Shown here one piece after another: positions 33,441 to 42,264 of a DNA stretch of 64,000 nt. A model generated the notes under the pieces. The model saw nothing but the letters and a program-made list of their open reading frames with translations. It searched no databases and was not told where the DNA came from. This DNA is from an uncultured Tateyamaria sp. (GTDB lineage: Bacteria > Pseudomonadota > Alphaproteobacteria > Rhodobacterales > Rhodobacteraceae): contig NZ_CANNGP010000014.1 in assembly GCF_947504105.1 (NCBI RefSeq), forward strand, positions 28,265-92,264, in the 5' to 3' direction. The position numbers and the translations under genes were made by a program. Position 1 is the stretch's first letter, and every line of letters begins with the position of its first letter.

Positions 33441-34298
33441 ATGCGAATGGTATTCGGATTGGTTTTGCTCGCCGGGATCGCCCTGGCTGGCGGAGCCGTT
33501 TATATGGCCAAGAATTACATCGGGAAGTATCAGGTCGCATTGGCCACCGAACGTGCCCAACGCGAAAAGGTCGTACCGACCATTCCCGTCTACGTTGCGG
33601 AGCGACAGCTAAAATACGGTGAAGCGCTCGGTACTGTCGACGTGCGAACGGTTGATTGGCCGGAAAACGCGATCCCCGAAGGCGCCTTCACAGCAGACAA
33701 TCCGCTATTCCCAGAAGGCGTGATCGATCATCGCGTCGTTCTCCGTACGATGGAAAAGGACGAGGCGATCCTCGCCGTCAAGGTAACCGAGCCCGGCGAG
33801 GAAGCCGGCCTGACCTCGCGGCTCGAGCGTGGTATGCGTGCCTTTGCCATCCGCGTCGACGTGGCATCCGGCGTGTCGGGCTTCTTGCGCCCGGGTGATC
33901 GCGTAGATGTCTACTGGACCGGTCGTGTGAACAAGGCACTTGATCAAAGCCGCGGCGAGGTGACCAAGTTGATCCAACCCGCCATCCAACTGATCGCCAT
34001 CGACCAGAACGCCGCTGGCGACCTTGATGGAACCGTTATCGCACAAACCGTGACTGTCGCGGTCGCACCTGCGCAAGTAGCCAAACTGGCCCAGGCCCAA
34101 TCTACCGGACGTCTGTCCCTGTCGCTCGTCGGAGCCGAGGACGACACCGTCGCAGCCGCCATCGAAGTCGATCAGCGGTCCTTGCTTGGTATTGAAACCA
34201 AGGAGGTCAAAGCCGAAGTAGAAGAGAAAAAGACCTGTTCCATCCGCACGCGACGCGGCGCAGAGGTTGTGCAGATCCCGATCCCCTGCACCAACTGA
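33441..34298 (+). CDS. cpaB: Tad pilus assembly protein CpaB (RcpC)
   Basis: A 285-residue periplasmic protein with one N-terminal membrane helix ('VFGLVLLAGIALAGGAVYMA') and an SAF domain ('IPVYVAERQLKYGEALGTVD', 'VLRTMEKDEAILAVKVTEPG'), followed by the CpaB C-terminal domain with 'VSGFLRPGDRVDVYWTGRV'. CpaB is thought to work with the secretin, perhaps contacting peptidoglycan. A GAGG site precedes the ATG. A terminator separates it from cpaC, so it is not simply co-transcribed. Confidence 0.93.
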   Translation: MRMVFGLVLLAGIALAGGAVYMAKNYIGKYQVALATERAQREKVVPTIPVYVAERQLKYGEALGTVDVRTVDWPENAIPEGAFTADNPLFPEGVIDHRVVLRTMEKDEAILAVKVTEPGEEAGLTSRLERGMRAFAIRVDVASGVSGFLRPGDRVDVYWTGRVNKALDQSRGEVTKLIQPAIQLIAIDQNAAGDLDGTVIAQTVTVAVAPAQVAKLAQAQSTGRLSLSLVGAEDDTVAAAIEVDQRSLLGIETKEVKAEVEEKKTCSIRTRRGAEVVQIPIPCTN

Positions 34299-34321
34299 TT
34301 GCCTCCATTTCAAGCACTTAG

Positions 34322-34353
34322 ACCGGTGTCGCGTTATTTGGCACCGGTTTTGA
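34322..34353 (+). terminator. Terminator between cpaB and cpaC
   Basis: ACCGGTG pairs with CACCGGT around a 13-base loop and runs into TTTTGATTTTG, 23 bases after cpaB. Confidence 0.7.
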
Positions 34354-34496
34354 TTTTGTCCTCTGTTGCCAGTTCTCCACATAAAAGAATCACCTGAACC
34401 CATTGATTCTTGCAAAAAAATCCAAACTGACGCATTGTGCATCGCATCACGGGCACCAAGACCCGGCACCGAGGCGTGATCAAAAAGGCAGGTCAC

Positions 34497-35924
34497 ATGA
34501 AAATTGACGGATTTTTCAAAGCGGCCCTCTTGGGGCTGTGTTTTGTAGCAGGCCCCATCGCGGAAATGGCGCAGGCAGAAAACTTGCGGGTGGTTCGCAA
34601 ATCGACGGAATCGACACTGGGCGTTCCCATGAACCGCGCGGTTGTGGTGGAAAGCGATACACCATTTGCCGAACTGAGCATCGCCAACCCGGCCATCGCA
34701 GACATCTCATCGCTCAGCGACAGAACGATCTATGTCTTGGGCAAAGCACCTGGCTTGACCACACTGACCTTGCTCGATGCAAATGGTCGGTTGATCACCA
34801 ACGTGAATGTCCGCGTGTCGGCTGACATCTCGGAGTTCAAGGAACGGCTGCGCCAGATCCTACCCGGTGAAAAGATTGAGGTGCGGACCGCCAATGACGG
34901 TATCGTGCTGTCAGGTATTGTATCCTCCAGCGCACGTTTGCAGCGGGCGCTGGATCTGGCTGAGCGCTACGCCGAAGGGCGCGTCAGCAACCTGATGAGC
35001 GTTGGTGGCATTCAGCAAGTCATGTTGAAAGTGCGCTTCGCAGAAATGAATCGCAGCGTCTCGAAGTCACTCAGCTCGTCACTGTCACTGAACGGTTCGC
35101 TGTTCTCTGGCGACATTGATGTGAACGGTGGCAGCGGGACAACTGTAGGTTCGGGCGCGCTTCAAAGATCGCTGGACAACAACGTACCCGCCGCAAACGA
35201 AAATAATGGCGCAATCGTCTTTGGCTTCAATGCCGGCAGCACGCGCGTCGGTCTTTTGCTTGAAGCCCTTGAAACCAAAGGGGTTGTGCGCACTTTGGCC
35301 GAACCAAATCTCGTTGCCCTATCGGGTCAAGAGGCGCGTTTTCTCGCAGGTGGTGAATACCCGGTTCCGATTGCACAAGAAGACGGCGTTATCACCGTTG
35401 AATTCAAACCCTTCGGTATCCAGTTGAACTTTATCCCCCGAGTTGTCGACAAGGATCTGATCAACCTCGAGCTTGAGGCTGCCGTGTCCGATATCGATAC
35501 GAACAACGGCCTGACGTTTGATGGCTTCACCATCGATGCCTTCAGCCGCCGCGAAACAGCCACAACCGTTGAGTTGCGCGATGGCGAAAGCTTTGCAATC
35601 GCTGGTCTGCTCGAAGACAACTTCATCGACGAGAACCAGCAACTGCCATGGCTCGGTGATGTGCCCGTACTGGGCGCCCTGTTTCGGTCCGCCTCTTATC
35701 AGCGCGACCAATCCGAACTGGTGATCATCATCACAGCACATCTCGTTTCCCCGGTCCGGGGCGACACGCTGGCGCTGCCAACGGATCGGATCAAACCTCC
35801 AAGCGAGCGGGACTTGTTCCTGTTTGGTCGGACTGCCGCCGGTACACGCACACCCAAACAAGGCGGTGCGGGCGAGGTTGCCAAACAGGACTTCTCCGGC
35901 TCATATGGCTACGTGTTGGACTAA
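34497..35924 (+). CDS. cpaC: Tad pilus secretin CpaC (RcpA)
   Basis: A 475-residue outer-membrane secretin forming the exit channel for the Tad pilus. It has a signal peptide ('ALLGLCFVAGPIAEMAQA'), the pilus and BON-like N-domains ('ISSLSDRTIYVLGKAPGLTT', 'VSNLMSVGGIQQVMLKVRFA'), and the C-terminal secretin core with 'LEALETKGVVRTLAEPNLVA', 'AGGEYPVPI' and 'VPVLGALFRSASYQRDQSEL'. The ATG at 34497 starts the signal peptide and has AGG upstream; an upstream frame adds 20 residues. The OmpA-like lipoprotein follows after 10 bases. Confidence 0.94.
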   Translation: MKIDGFFKAALLGLCFVAGPIAEMAQAENLRVVRKSTESTLGVPMNRAVVVESDTPFAELSIANPAIADISSLSDRTIYVLGKAPGLTTLTLLDANGRLITNVNVRVSADISEFKERLRQILPGEKIEVRTANDGIVLSGIVSSSARLQRALDLAERYAEGRVSNLMSVGGIQQVMLKVRFAEMNRSVSKSLSSSLSLNGSLFSGDIDVNGGSGTTVGSGALQRSLDNNVPAANENNGAIVFGFNAGSTRVGLLLEALETKGVVRTLAEPNLVALSGQEARFLAGGEYPVPIAQEDGVITVEFKPFGIQLNFIPRVVDKDLINLELEAAVSDIDTNNGLTFDGFTIDAFSRRETATTVELRDGESFAIAGLLEDNFIDENQQLPWLGDVPVLGALFRSASYQRDQSELVIIITAHLVSPVRGDTLALPTDRIKPPSERDLFLFGRTAAGTRTPKQGGAGEVAKQDFSGSYGYVLD

Positions 35925-35934
35925 GGACAGGGTC

Positions 35935-36600
35935 ATGAAACCGATCTTCACCGTCGCATTGGCAAGCAGTTTGGCCCTTGGCGCCTGTGGCCCATCCAAT
36001 GATCCTGTCTATACACAGTTCTACCGGGAAGCCGGCGCTCTGGTCGATACGGGGCAGTTTGGCAACGCGACGGCAAACAACACCCTGCTTTTGACGGGCG
36101 AACGGCAATACACCTTCGATCTCGCCCAGCGTTTCGCAACAGAAGTTGGTACAACGGTCAATTTCGCCTTCAACTCCGCACAACTTGATGCAGGGGCCCG
36201 CGATGCACTGCGGGAACAGGCGGTTTGGATCCGTCAGTTCCCAGAAATCCGCTTCCGTGTCTACGGCCATACCGATGCGGTTGGGTCCGCCGCCTACAAC
36301 AAGCGCTTGGGCCTTGCCCGCGCGAATGCGGCCGTACAATTCCTGACAACGCAGGGGATCAGCCGCTCGCGCCTCGAGGCTGTGGCCTCATTTGGGGAAA
36401 CCCAGCCGCTGATCGTTACGCAGGGCCGCGAGCGGCGCAACCGCCGTACCGTGACTGAAGTCAGCGGGTTCGTCAAAACACACCCATCTGTGCTGGATGG
36501 GAAATACGCCCAGATCGTATATCGCGACTACGTTCAATCAGCCGAGGCAACCAGTACTCTGACCGGAACCACCGGCGCTGACTTCCAAACCGAGCAGTAA
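35935..36600 (+). CDS. OmpA-family lipoprotein in the Tad locus
   Basis: A 221-residue lipoprotein with lipobox 'LALGAC' near residue 17 and a C-terminal OmpA peptidoglycan-binding domain: 'VNFAFNSAQLDAGARDAL', 'VYGHTDAVGSAAYNKRLGLA', 'ERRNRRTVTEV'. The aspartate and arginine that bind diaminopimelate are in 'GHTDAVGS' and 'RRNRRT'. Sitting ten bases behind the secretin, it probably anchors the Tad channel to the cell wall, comparable to TadG/CpaD-like or RcpB partners in other loci. No separate cpaD/rcpB gene is seen, so it may fill that place. Confidence 0.88.
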   Translation: MKPIFTVALASSLALGACGPSNDPVYTQFYREAGALVDTGQFGNATANNTLLLTGERQYTFDLAQRFATEVGTTVNFAFNSAQLDAGARDALREQAVWIRQFPEIRFRVYGHTDAVGSAAYNKRLGLARANAAVQFLTTQGISRSRLEAVASFGETQPLIVTQGRERRNRRTVTEVSGFVKTHPSVLDGKYAQIVYRDYVQSAEATSTLTGTTGADFQTEQ

Positions 36601-36618
36601 ATCAGCTCAAATTTAGCC

Positions 36619-36655
36619 AAGGGCCCGCAGACAATCCTGTCTCCGGGCCCTTTAT
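36619..36655 (+). terminator. Terminator after the OmpA-family gene
   Basis: GGGCCCG pairs with CGGGCCC, with AGAC/GTCT extending the pairing inside, followed by TTTATC. It splits the Tad locus before cpaE. Confidence 0.75.
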
Positions 36656-36833
36656 CGTTCTGAGATACCCAACAATTGGAGTTTTTTGGCCCAAATCTCG
36701 CCTGAATTCATTGCGACAACTCCCCCTGAGGACACGTATGCCCGGCAAAAGAGCACCGGGCGAGGGTCGACGCATCCACCTGCTGAAACAGCAAACCGGA
36801 TGCTACGCCCAATGAGCAAAGGACGAGTGGGCA

Positions 36834-38072
36834 ATGAGCAGCGTAATGCCGCAACCGGAAACTGCACCAATCACGGCCTGTACCATCAGCCGCGACGTGC
36901 AGAACTTCGATCTGCTGATCGAGGACATGGAACAGGCCCTGGGCGAAGCCTGGGGCGATCTTGGCTTTGCAGAAGCCTTGGCTTTTTTCAGTCAGCCCGA
37001 TGCAGAAGCCATGGAATTTGTGGCGCTGGCGCTAAACGAAGAAGATGAAGACAACCTTGTTCTTCTGGGCGAGATCATCACTCAGGCCAAGACCCACGGC
37101 ATCAAGGTCATCCTGATAGCCGAGGACGTCACGCCCGCATCCTTGCACCAGTTGTTGCGTCAGGGGGCCGACGAATTCGTCCCCTACCCGCTTCCCGAAG
37201 GCGAATTGCAGCAAGCTATTGATCGTTTGCAAGCCAGTGATAGACCACAACCAGCCAGCGATGAGCGGACTGCCAATCTGAGATCGGGAACAGACAAGCA
37301 AGGCGCCATTTTCGTGAGCCATGGCGCGGCAGGTGGCACAGGTGCCACGACACTGGCTGTAAACCTCGCTTGGGAATTGGCACTTCTTTGCGAGAGCGAA
37401 ACACCCTCAGTCTGCCTTTTGGACCTTGATCTCCAGTTTGGCTCGGCGTCGACTTATCTCGACCTGCCAAGGCGCGAAGCAGTGTTTGAGATGCTGTCCG
37501 ACACCGAAAGCATGGATGACGAGATCTTTGGTCAGTCCCTTCTGACATTCGAAGACAAGCTGCAGGTTCTGACCGCACCTGCGGACATGATCCCACTGGA
37601 CCTTGTCACGCCTGAAGACATCAGCCGGATCGTCGAAATGGCCCGCGCGCATTTCGACTACGTTGTCGTCGACATGCCCTCGACCCTTGTTCAGTGGACC
37701 GAAACCGTGCTGAACGCGTCGCATCTTTATTTCACAACGCTCGAGATGGATATGCGCTCGGCTCAGAACACGTTGCGCTTCAAACGCGCCCTGCAAGCCG
37801 AAGACCTCCCCATCGAAAAACTGCGTTACGTACTGAACCGCGCACCGAAGTTCACCGATCTGGGGGGTAAGGCAAGGGTCAAGCGCCTCTCAGAAAGCCT
37901 TGATATCGCAGTCGAAGTGCAACTTCCAGACGGCGGCAAGCCGATCAGCCAGGGTGCTGATCATGGCATGCCGTTGGCAAGCTCGGCCACCAAGAACCCG
38001 CTGCGCCGTGAAATCGCGAAGCTGGCGGCCTCCATCCACGAACTCAGCGAGGACCACGCCAAGGCGGCGTGA
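36834..38072 (+). CDS. cpaE: Tad pilus localisation ATPase CpaE (TadZ)
   Basis: A 412-residue two-domain protein: an atypical receiver-like N-terminal domain (about 25-130) and a MinD/ParA-type ATPase domain. The deviant Walker A is 'GAAGGTGATTLAVNLAWELA' near residue 162, and the middle strand 'VCLLDLDLQFGSASTYLDLP' and 'YVVVDMPSTLVQWTE' carry the usual ParA-family residues. TadZ/CpaE places the pilus machine at the cell pole. In the receiver part, the phospho-acceptor site is not conserved. It opens the second half of the locus, after a terminator and a 180-base leader. Confidence 0.94.
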   Translation: MSSVMPQPETAPITACTISRDVQNFDLLIEDMEQALGEAWGDLGFAEALAFFSQPDAEAMEFVALALNEEDEDNLVLLGEIITQAKTHGIKVILIAEDVTPASLHQLLRQGADEFVPYPLPEGELQQAIDRLQASDRPQPASDERTANLRSGTDKQGAIFVSHGAAGGTGATTLAVNLAWELALLCESETPSVCLLDLDLQFGSASTYLDLPRREAVFEMLSDTESMDDEIFGQSLLTFEDKLQVLTAPADMIPLDLVTPEDISRIVEMARAHFDYVVVDMPSTLVQWTETVLNASHLYFTTLEMDMRSAQNTLRFKRALQAEDLPIEKLRYVLNRAPKFTDLGGKARVKRLSESLDIAVEVQLPDGGKPISQGADHGMPLASSATKNPLRREIAKLAASIHELSEDHAKAA

Positions 38073-38095
38073 TCCGATAACCCGGGGGTCCCTCG

Positions 38096-39526
38096 ATGTT
38101 TTCCAAGTACAAAAAAGCCGAAGCCAAGCCAGTCGCCGCACCTGCGGAAAAGGTCACCGAGATGCCTGCGGCGGATGCGTCCAAGAAAGTCACGCGCAAG
38201 GCGAACCCATCCAAGGCTGCAACCGTCACGCCAATGGACAAGGAGCGCAAGCGCAAGGAACGCATGGGAGAGATCAAGCTCGAACTGCACAGTGCGCTTC
38301 TGGACAACCTCAACCTCGCAGCCCTCGAACACGCGAGCGAAGCTGACCTGCGCCAGGAAATCAGCGCCATTTCGTCCGAGGTTCTGACGGAAAAGAACAT
38401 CATCCTGAACCGCGAGGATCGTCAGACCCTCAACCAGGAGCTGTTTGACGAAGTGACGGGGCTCGGCCCCCTTGAAACGCTTTTGAAAGACGAAAGCGTC
38501 AACGATATTCTCGTGAACGGCCCCCAACAGATATTTGTCGAACGATCCGGCAAACTGGAACTGACCGACGTTACGTTCAAGGACGAACGCCACCTTCTGC
38601 GCATCATCGACAAGATCGTGAGCGCCGTGGGCCGTCGTGTCGATGAATCGAACCCCTATGTGGACGCCCGTTTGCAGGATGGCTCGCGTTTCAACGCCAT
38701 GGTGCCTCCCATTGCGGTAGACGGCAGCCTTGTGTCCATTCGTAAGTTCAAAAAGGACAAACTGGGCATCGATGACCTGGTGAATTTCGGCGCCTTTACC
38801 GAGGAGATGGCCGCATACTTGCAGGCCGCGGTCGCCACGCGCCTCAATGTCATCGTGTCGGGCGGTACTGGGTCCGGTAAAACGACCACACTCAACGCCC
38901 TGTCCTCCTTCATCGACAATGCCGAACGCATCCTGACAATCGAAGACACCGCCGAACTCCAGCTCCAACAGACCCACGTGGGCCGGATGGAAAGCCGACC
39001 GCCAAACGTGGAAGGCAAGGGCGAGGTGAGCCCCCGTGACTGTCTGAAAAACGCGCTGCGTATGCGCCCCGACCGCATCATCGTGGGTGAGACACGGGGC
39101 GAGGAAGTCATCGATATGCTTCAGGCCATGAACACAGGTCACGACGGGTCAATGACGACAATTCACGCCAACTCTGCCCGCGATGGTGTCTCACGTCTGG
39201 AAAACATGATTGCCATGGCCGGGATCGAGATGCCGATCAAGGCAGTCCGGTCCCAGATCTCGTCCGCTGTGAACCTGATCGTACAGGCCAGTCGCCTTCA
39301 GGACGGGTCGCGCCGGATGACGTCGATCACCGAAATCACCGGGATGGAAGGCGACGTGATCTCGATGCAGGAAATCTTCCGCTTCCAGCGCGTGGGCCTG
39401 ACGCCTGACAACAAGATTATCGGTCACTTCACAGCAACCGGCGTGCGCTCGCACTATTCCGAACGCTTCCGTCTGTGGGGATATGATTTGCCCGCATCCA
39501 TCTACGAACCCGTCGCGGCCCAATAA
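38096..39526 (+). CDS. cpaF: Tad pilus secretion ATPase CpaF (TadA)
   Basis: A 476-residue hexameric ATPase that powers pilus extension and retraction. After a lysine-rich N-terminus (about 1-65) come 'LGPLETLLKDESVNDILVNG', Walker A 'VSGGTGSGKTTTLNAL' near residue 262, the Asp box 'RILTIEDTAELQLQQTHVGR', Walker B 'RPDRIIVGETRGEEVIDML' and the His box 'MNTGHDGSMTTIHANSARD'. All catalytic features are present. It lies 23 bases after cpaE and 14 before tadB. Confidence 0.97.
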   Translation: MFSKYKKAEAKPVAAPAEKVTEMPAADASKKVTRKANPSKAATVTPMDKERKRKERMGEIKLELHSALLDNLNLAALEHASEADLRQEISAISSEVLTEKNIILNREDRQTLNQELFDEVTGLGPLETLLKDESVNDILVNGPQQIFVERSGKLELTDVTFKDERHLLRIIDKIVSAVGRRVDESNPYVDARLQDGSRFNAMVPPIAVDGSLVSIRKFKKDKLGIDDLVNFGAFTEEMAAYLQAAVATRLNVIVSGGTGSGKTTTLNALSSFIDNAERILTIEDTAELQLQQTHVGRMESRPPNVEGKGEVSPRDCLKNALRMRPDRIIVGETRGEEVIDMLQAMNTGHDGSMTTIHANSARDGVSRLENMIAMAGIEMPIKAVRSQISSAVNLIVQASRLQDGSRRMTSITEITGMEGDVISMQEIFRFQRVGLTPDNKIIGHFTATGVRSHYSERFRLWGYDLPASIYEPVAAQ

Positions 39527-39540
39527 GAGGAGCAGGGATT

Positions 39541-40506
39541 ATGAGCGCAGAACCAATTATTTACGGGCTGATCTTTATCGGCGTGCTGGTGCTGGTCGAG
39601 GGCCTGTACCTTGTGGCCTTTGGTAAATCCATCAGCCTCAACAGCCGCGTGAATCGCCGCCTCGAAATGCTGAACAAGGCCGGTGGCCGACGCGAGGAAG
39701 TGCTGGACCAGCTTCGCAAGGAAATGCAGCAGCACATGGGCGCGCGGTCGATCCCGCTTTATTCACTTCTGGCGGACAAGGCACAGAAGGCGGCCATCGC
39801 ATTCACCCCCAAACAGCTGATGATGATCATGGGTGGCCTATCGGTCGTCGCCTTTGTCGGCCTCAGCGTAGGCACCGAAACGGACACGCCCGTCCGCATC
39901 CTGATGTCCATCGGCATTGGCATCGGCGCGGTTTACTTCTGGGTATCTTCCAAGGCCAACAAACGGCTGAGCATGATCGAAGAACAATTGCCAGACGCCG
40001 TTGAGCTCATGGTGCGCTCCTTACGCGTGGGGCACCCCTTCAGCTCGGCCATCCAGATCGTGTCGAAAGAGGTCAAGGACCCCCTGGCTTCGGAATTCGG
40101 ACTTATCGCGGATGAAAGCGCTTTTGGGCGGGATGTGGGCGAAAGCCTCAAGGATATGGCTGAACGTCTCGATATGCAGGATATGCGCTTTTTGGCTGTC
40201 GCTGTGACGATCCAGCAGCAATCAGGTGGTAACCTCGCCGAAATCCTCGCCGGTCTGGCCAAGGTGATCCGCGCGCGCTTCCGCCTGTTCCGCCGGGTCA
40301 AGGCGATCACGGCCGAAGCCAAATGGTCAGGCAAGTTCCTGTCCGCTTTCCCCATCGTGGCGCTGATCGTGATCAACGTGACCGACCCGCACTACTACGA
40401 CGACGTCCGCGATCACGCATACTTCATTCCTGCCTGCTTTGCCGTGGGCATTTTCCTGGCCGCGAACCTGATGGTGATGCGCGTCCTGACCAACATCAAG
40501 GTGTAA
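39541..40506 (+). CDS. tadB: Tad pilus inner-membrane platform protein TadB
   Basis: A 321-residue GspF-like platform protein with membrane helices at the N-terminus ('GLIFIGVLVLVEGLYLVAFG'), the middle ('LMMIMGGLSVVAFVGLSVGT') and the C-terminus ('FIPACFAVGIFLAANLMVMR'). The cytoplasmic T2SSF domain has 'EEQLPDAVELMVRSLRVGHP' and 'VTIQQQSGGNLAEILAGL', typical of TadB. It pairs with TadC to hold CpaF at the membrane. GAGGAG precedes the ATG. Confidence 0.95.
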   Translation: MSAEPIIYGLIFIGVLVLVEGLYLVAFGKSISLNSRVNRRLEMLNKAGGRREEVLDQLRKEMQQHMGARSIPLYSLLADKAQKAAIAFTPKQLMMIMGGLSVVAFVGLSVGTETDTPVRILMSIGIGIGAVYFWVSSKANKRLSMIEEQLPDAVELMVRSLRVGHPFSSAIQIVSKEVKDPLASEFGLIADESAFGRDVGESLKDMAERLDMQDMRFLAVAVTIQQQSGGNLAEILAGLAKVIRARFRLFRRVKAITAEAKWSGKFLSAFPIVALIVINVTDPHYYDDVRDHAYFIPACFAVGIFLAANLMVMRVLTNIKV

Positions 40507-40516
40507 GGAGGCTAAC

Positions 40517-41497
40517 ATGGACGCCCTATTGCAACCCATAACGGACATGCTCGGCCCGCTTGGCTTTATCGTGCTCGCCGGCGTACTTGGCGTGATGATG
40601 GTCGCCATCGTCCTCATCATGATGCTGCGGCAGCCCGAGGATCCGCTGACCAAATTGAAAAAATCCAGACAGACAGCGACTGCAGGCGGTCCAAGCAAGG
40701 AACGTCTGCGGCAGGGTGCCCGGAATGAACAGCTCGAACGGTTCTCGAAGTTCCTTGAACCCGAGGACGTGGCCGAACTCTCCAAGCGCCAGCTGACCTT
40801 GCGCCAAGCCGGTTACCAGTCCCGTGACGCGGTGCGCATGTTCCACGCCGCGCAGTTTGTCTTGGGCGTTGTCGGCCTGGCATTGGGTGTTGTCTATACC
40901 AACTTCGTCGTTGGCACCGACAACATGACCACCCAGAAGATCATTATGTTCACCATCGGTCCCGGTGGCGCCGGCTACTACCTGCCCCAATACTGGGTGA
41001 CCCGGCGGGTCGCGATGCGACAGGAAGAGATCACGCAAGGCTTTCCAGACGCGCTCGACATGCTGCTGGTCTGCGTTGAGGCGGGTCAGTCGCTTGATCA
41101 GGCGATCAACCGTGTCGCCTCGGAACTGCATGCGTCCTACCCTGCCCTCGCCGACGAATTCTCGGTCATCAGCTACGAAATGAAGGCCGGTAAGGACAAG
41201 GTGACCGTTTTGAATGACATGGGTGAACGCTGCGGCGTACAGGATGTCGCCAGCTTCGTGACCGTGCTGGTGCAGTCGACCAGTTTCGGTACGTCGATCG
41301 CCGAAGCGTTGCGGGTCTATGCAGAAGAGATGCGCGACAAGCGTGTCATGCGCGCCGAAGAGGCCGCCAACAAACTGCCGACCAAGATGACGCTTGCCAC
41401 CATGATGCTGACGGTGCCACCATTGCTTCTGATCCTCGTGGGGCCATCCGCACACGGCATCACACAACTTGGCAACATGAATGCACTCGGCAACTAG
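40517..41497 (+). CDS. tadC: Tad pilus inner-membrane platform protein TadC
   Basis: A 326-residue partner of TadB with the same fold: an N-terminal helix ('LGFIVLAGVLGVMMVAIVLI'), a central pair, and the T2SSF domain with 'GFPDALDMLLVCVEAGQSLD' and 'FVTVLVQSTSFGTSIAEALR', ending in a helix 'MTLATMMLTVPPLLLILVG'. AAGGAGG precedes the ATG ten bases after tadB. A GC-rich hairpin follows the gene. Confidence 0.95.
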   Translation: MDALLQPITDMLGPLGFIVLAGVLGVMMVAIVLIMMLRQPEDPLTKLKKSRQTATAGGPSKERLRQGARNEQLERFSKFLEPEDVAELSKRQLTLRQAGYQSRDAVRMFHAAQFVLGVVGLALGVVYTNFVVGTDNMTTQKIIMFTIGPGGAGYYLPQYWVTRRVAMRQEEITQGFPDALDMLLVCVEAGQSLDQAINRVASELHASYPALADEFSVISYEMKAGKDKVTVLNDMGERCGVQDVASFVTVLVQSTSFGTSIAEALRVYAEEMRDKRVMRAEEAANKLPTKMTLATMMLTVPPLLLILVGPSAHGITQLGNMNALGN

Positions 41498-41527
41498 GCC
41501 AACGGTCTAACCCGTGTTACAACACTT

Positions 41528-41558
41528 GCACCGCGCGCCCATTCTGGGCGGGCGGTGC
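41528..41558 (+). other. GC-rich hairpin between tadC and tadD
   Basis: GCACCGC pairs with GCGGTGC and, inside it, CGCCC with GGGCG around ATTCT. There is no T-run, so it more likely tunes message stability or partial termination than full termination. Confidence 0.5.
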
Positions 41559-41588
41559 AGTCAATAAGTAGACGTGGCAAAGACCACC

Positions 41589-42158
41589 ATGATCACAGGC
41601 ATCCGGGCGTTTCTCGCTCTTCCCCTCGCATTTGCCCTGACCGCCTGCGGACAAAAGGGGATTGATGCCTCGCAGACCGGGCCCTTTGCTCCCGGCATCG
41701 ACCGCCGGGCCGACGGGGTCGACGGCATTGAGGTGGGGCACCGCCTGATTGCCGCGGGTGAATTTGAACTGGCCATCAAAGCCTTCAACCGCGCCGCCCT
41801 CGACCAGGGCGGGCTGGATGCCGAAATTCTGTCCGGCCTTGGCACCGCGAACCTCGGACTCGGGCGGTTGAACCAGGCCGAAAAGCTCTTGCGCCGCGCC
41901 ACCACCGAATACGACCCGGTTCCCTCAGACCTCAACAACCTTGGCGTCGCGCTGATGGAACAGGGCGAAACGGCCGAAGCGGTGCAGATCTTTCGCCGCG
42001 CCTTTGCGCTGGATGACGGAGAAAGCACACTTATCCGGGATAATTTGCGCTTGGCCCTCGCAAAATCTGAAAATCCTGCTACCGTGGAACCCAATGAGAG
42101 CCAGTATAAACTGGTCCGTCGAGGCAGCAGTGACTTTTTGATCCGCACTGCATCTTAA
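41589..42158 (+). CDS. tadD: TPR lipoprotein TadD, copy 1
   Basis: A lipoprotein of about 189 residues with signal 'FLALPLAFALTAC' and tetratricopeptide repeats through the mature part ('RLIAAGEFELAIKAFNRAAL', 'LGTANLGLGRLNQAEKLLRR', 'LNNLGVALMEQGETAEAVQI'). TadD proteins are periplasmic or outer-membrane scaffolds needed for the Tad pilus, similar to PilF/PilW pilotins for secretins. The ATG at 41589 is preferred; a GTG at 41574 is in frame. It lies before a second TPR lipoprotein. Confidence 0.88.
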   Translation: MITGIRAFLALPLAFALTACGQKGIDASQTGPFAPGIDRRADGVDGIEVGHRLIAAGEFELAIKAFNRAALDQGGLDAEILSGLGTANLGLGRLNQAEKLLRRATTEYDPVPSDLNNLGVALMEQGETAEAVQIFRRAFALDDGESTLIRDNLRLALAKSENPATVEPNESQYKLVRRGSSDFLIRTAS

Positions 42159-42264
42159 TTTGCCCGCCCTTCCGGTGGGTTTGAGGGTGCGCTGTCATCA
42201 GCGCGAAGGATGCGACCGTGCAGCAAAAAGCGCGGCGCGAACGAGCAGGAAAAAGGACGCAAAC

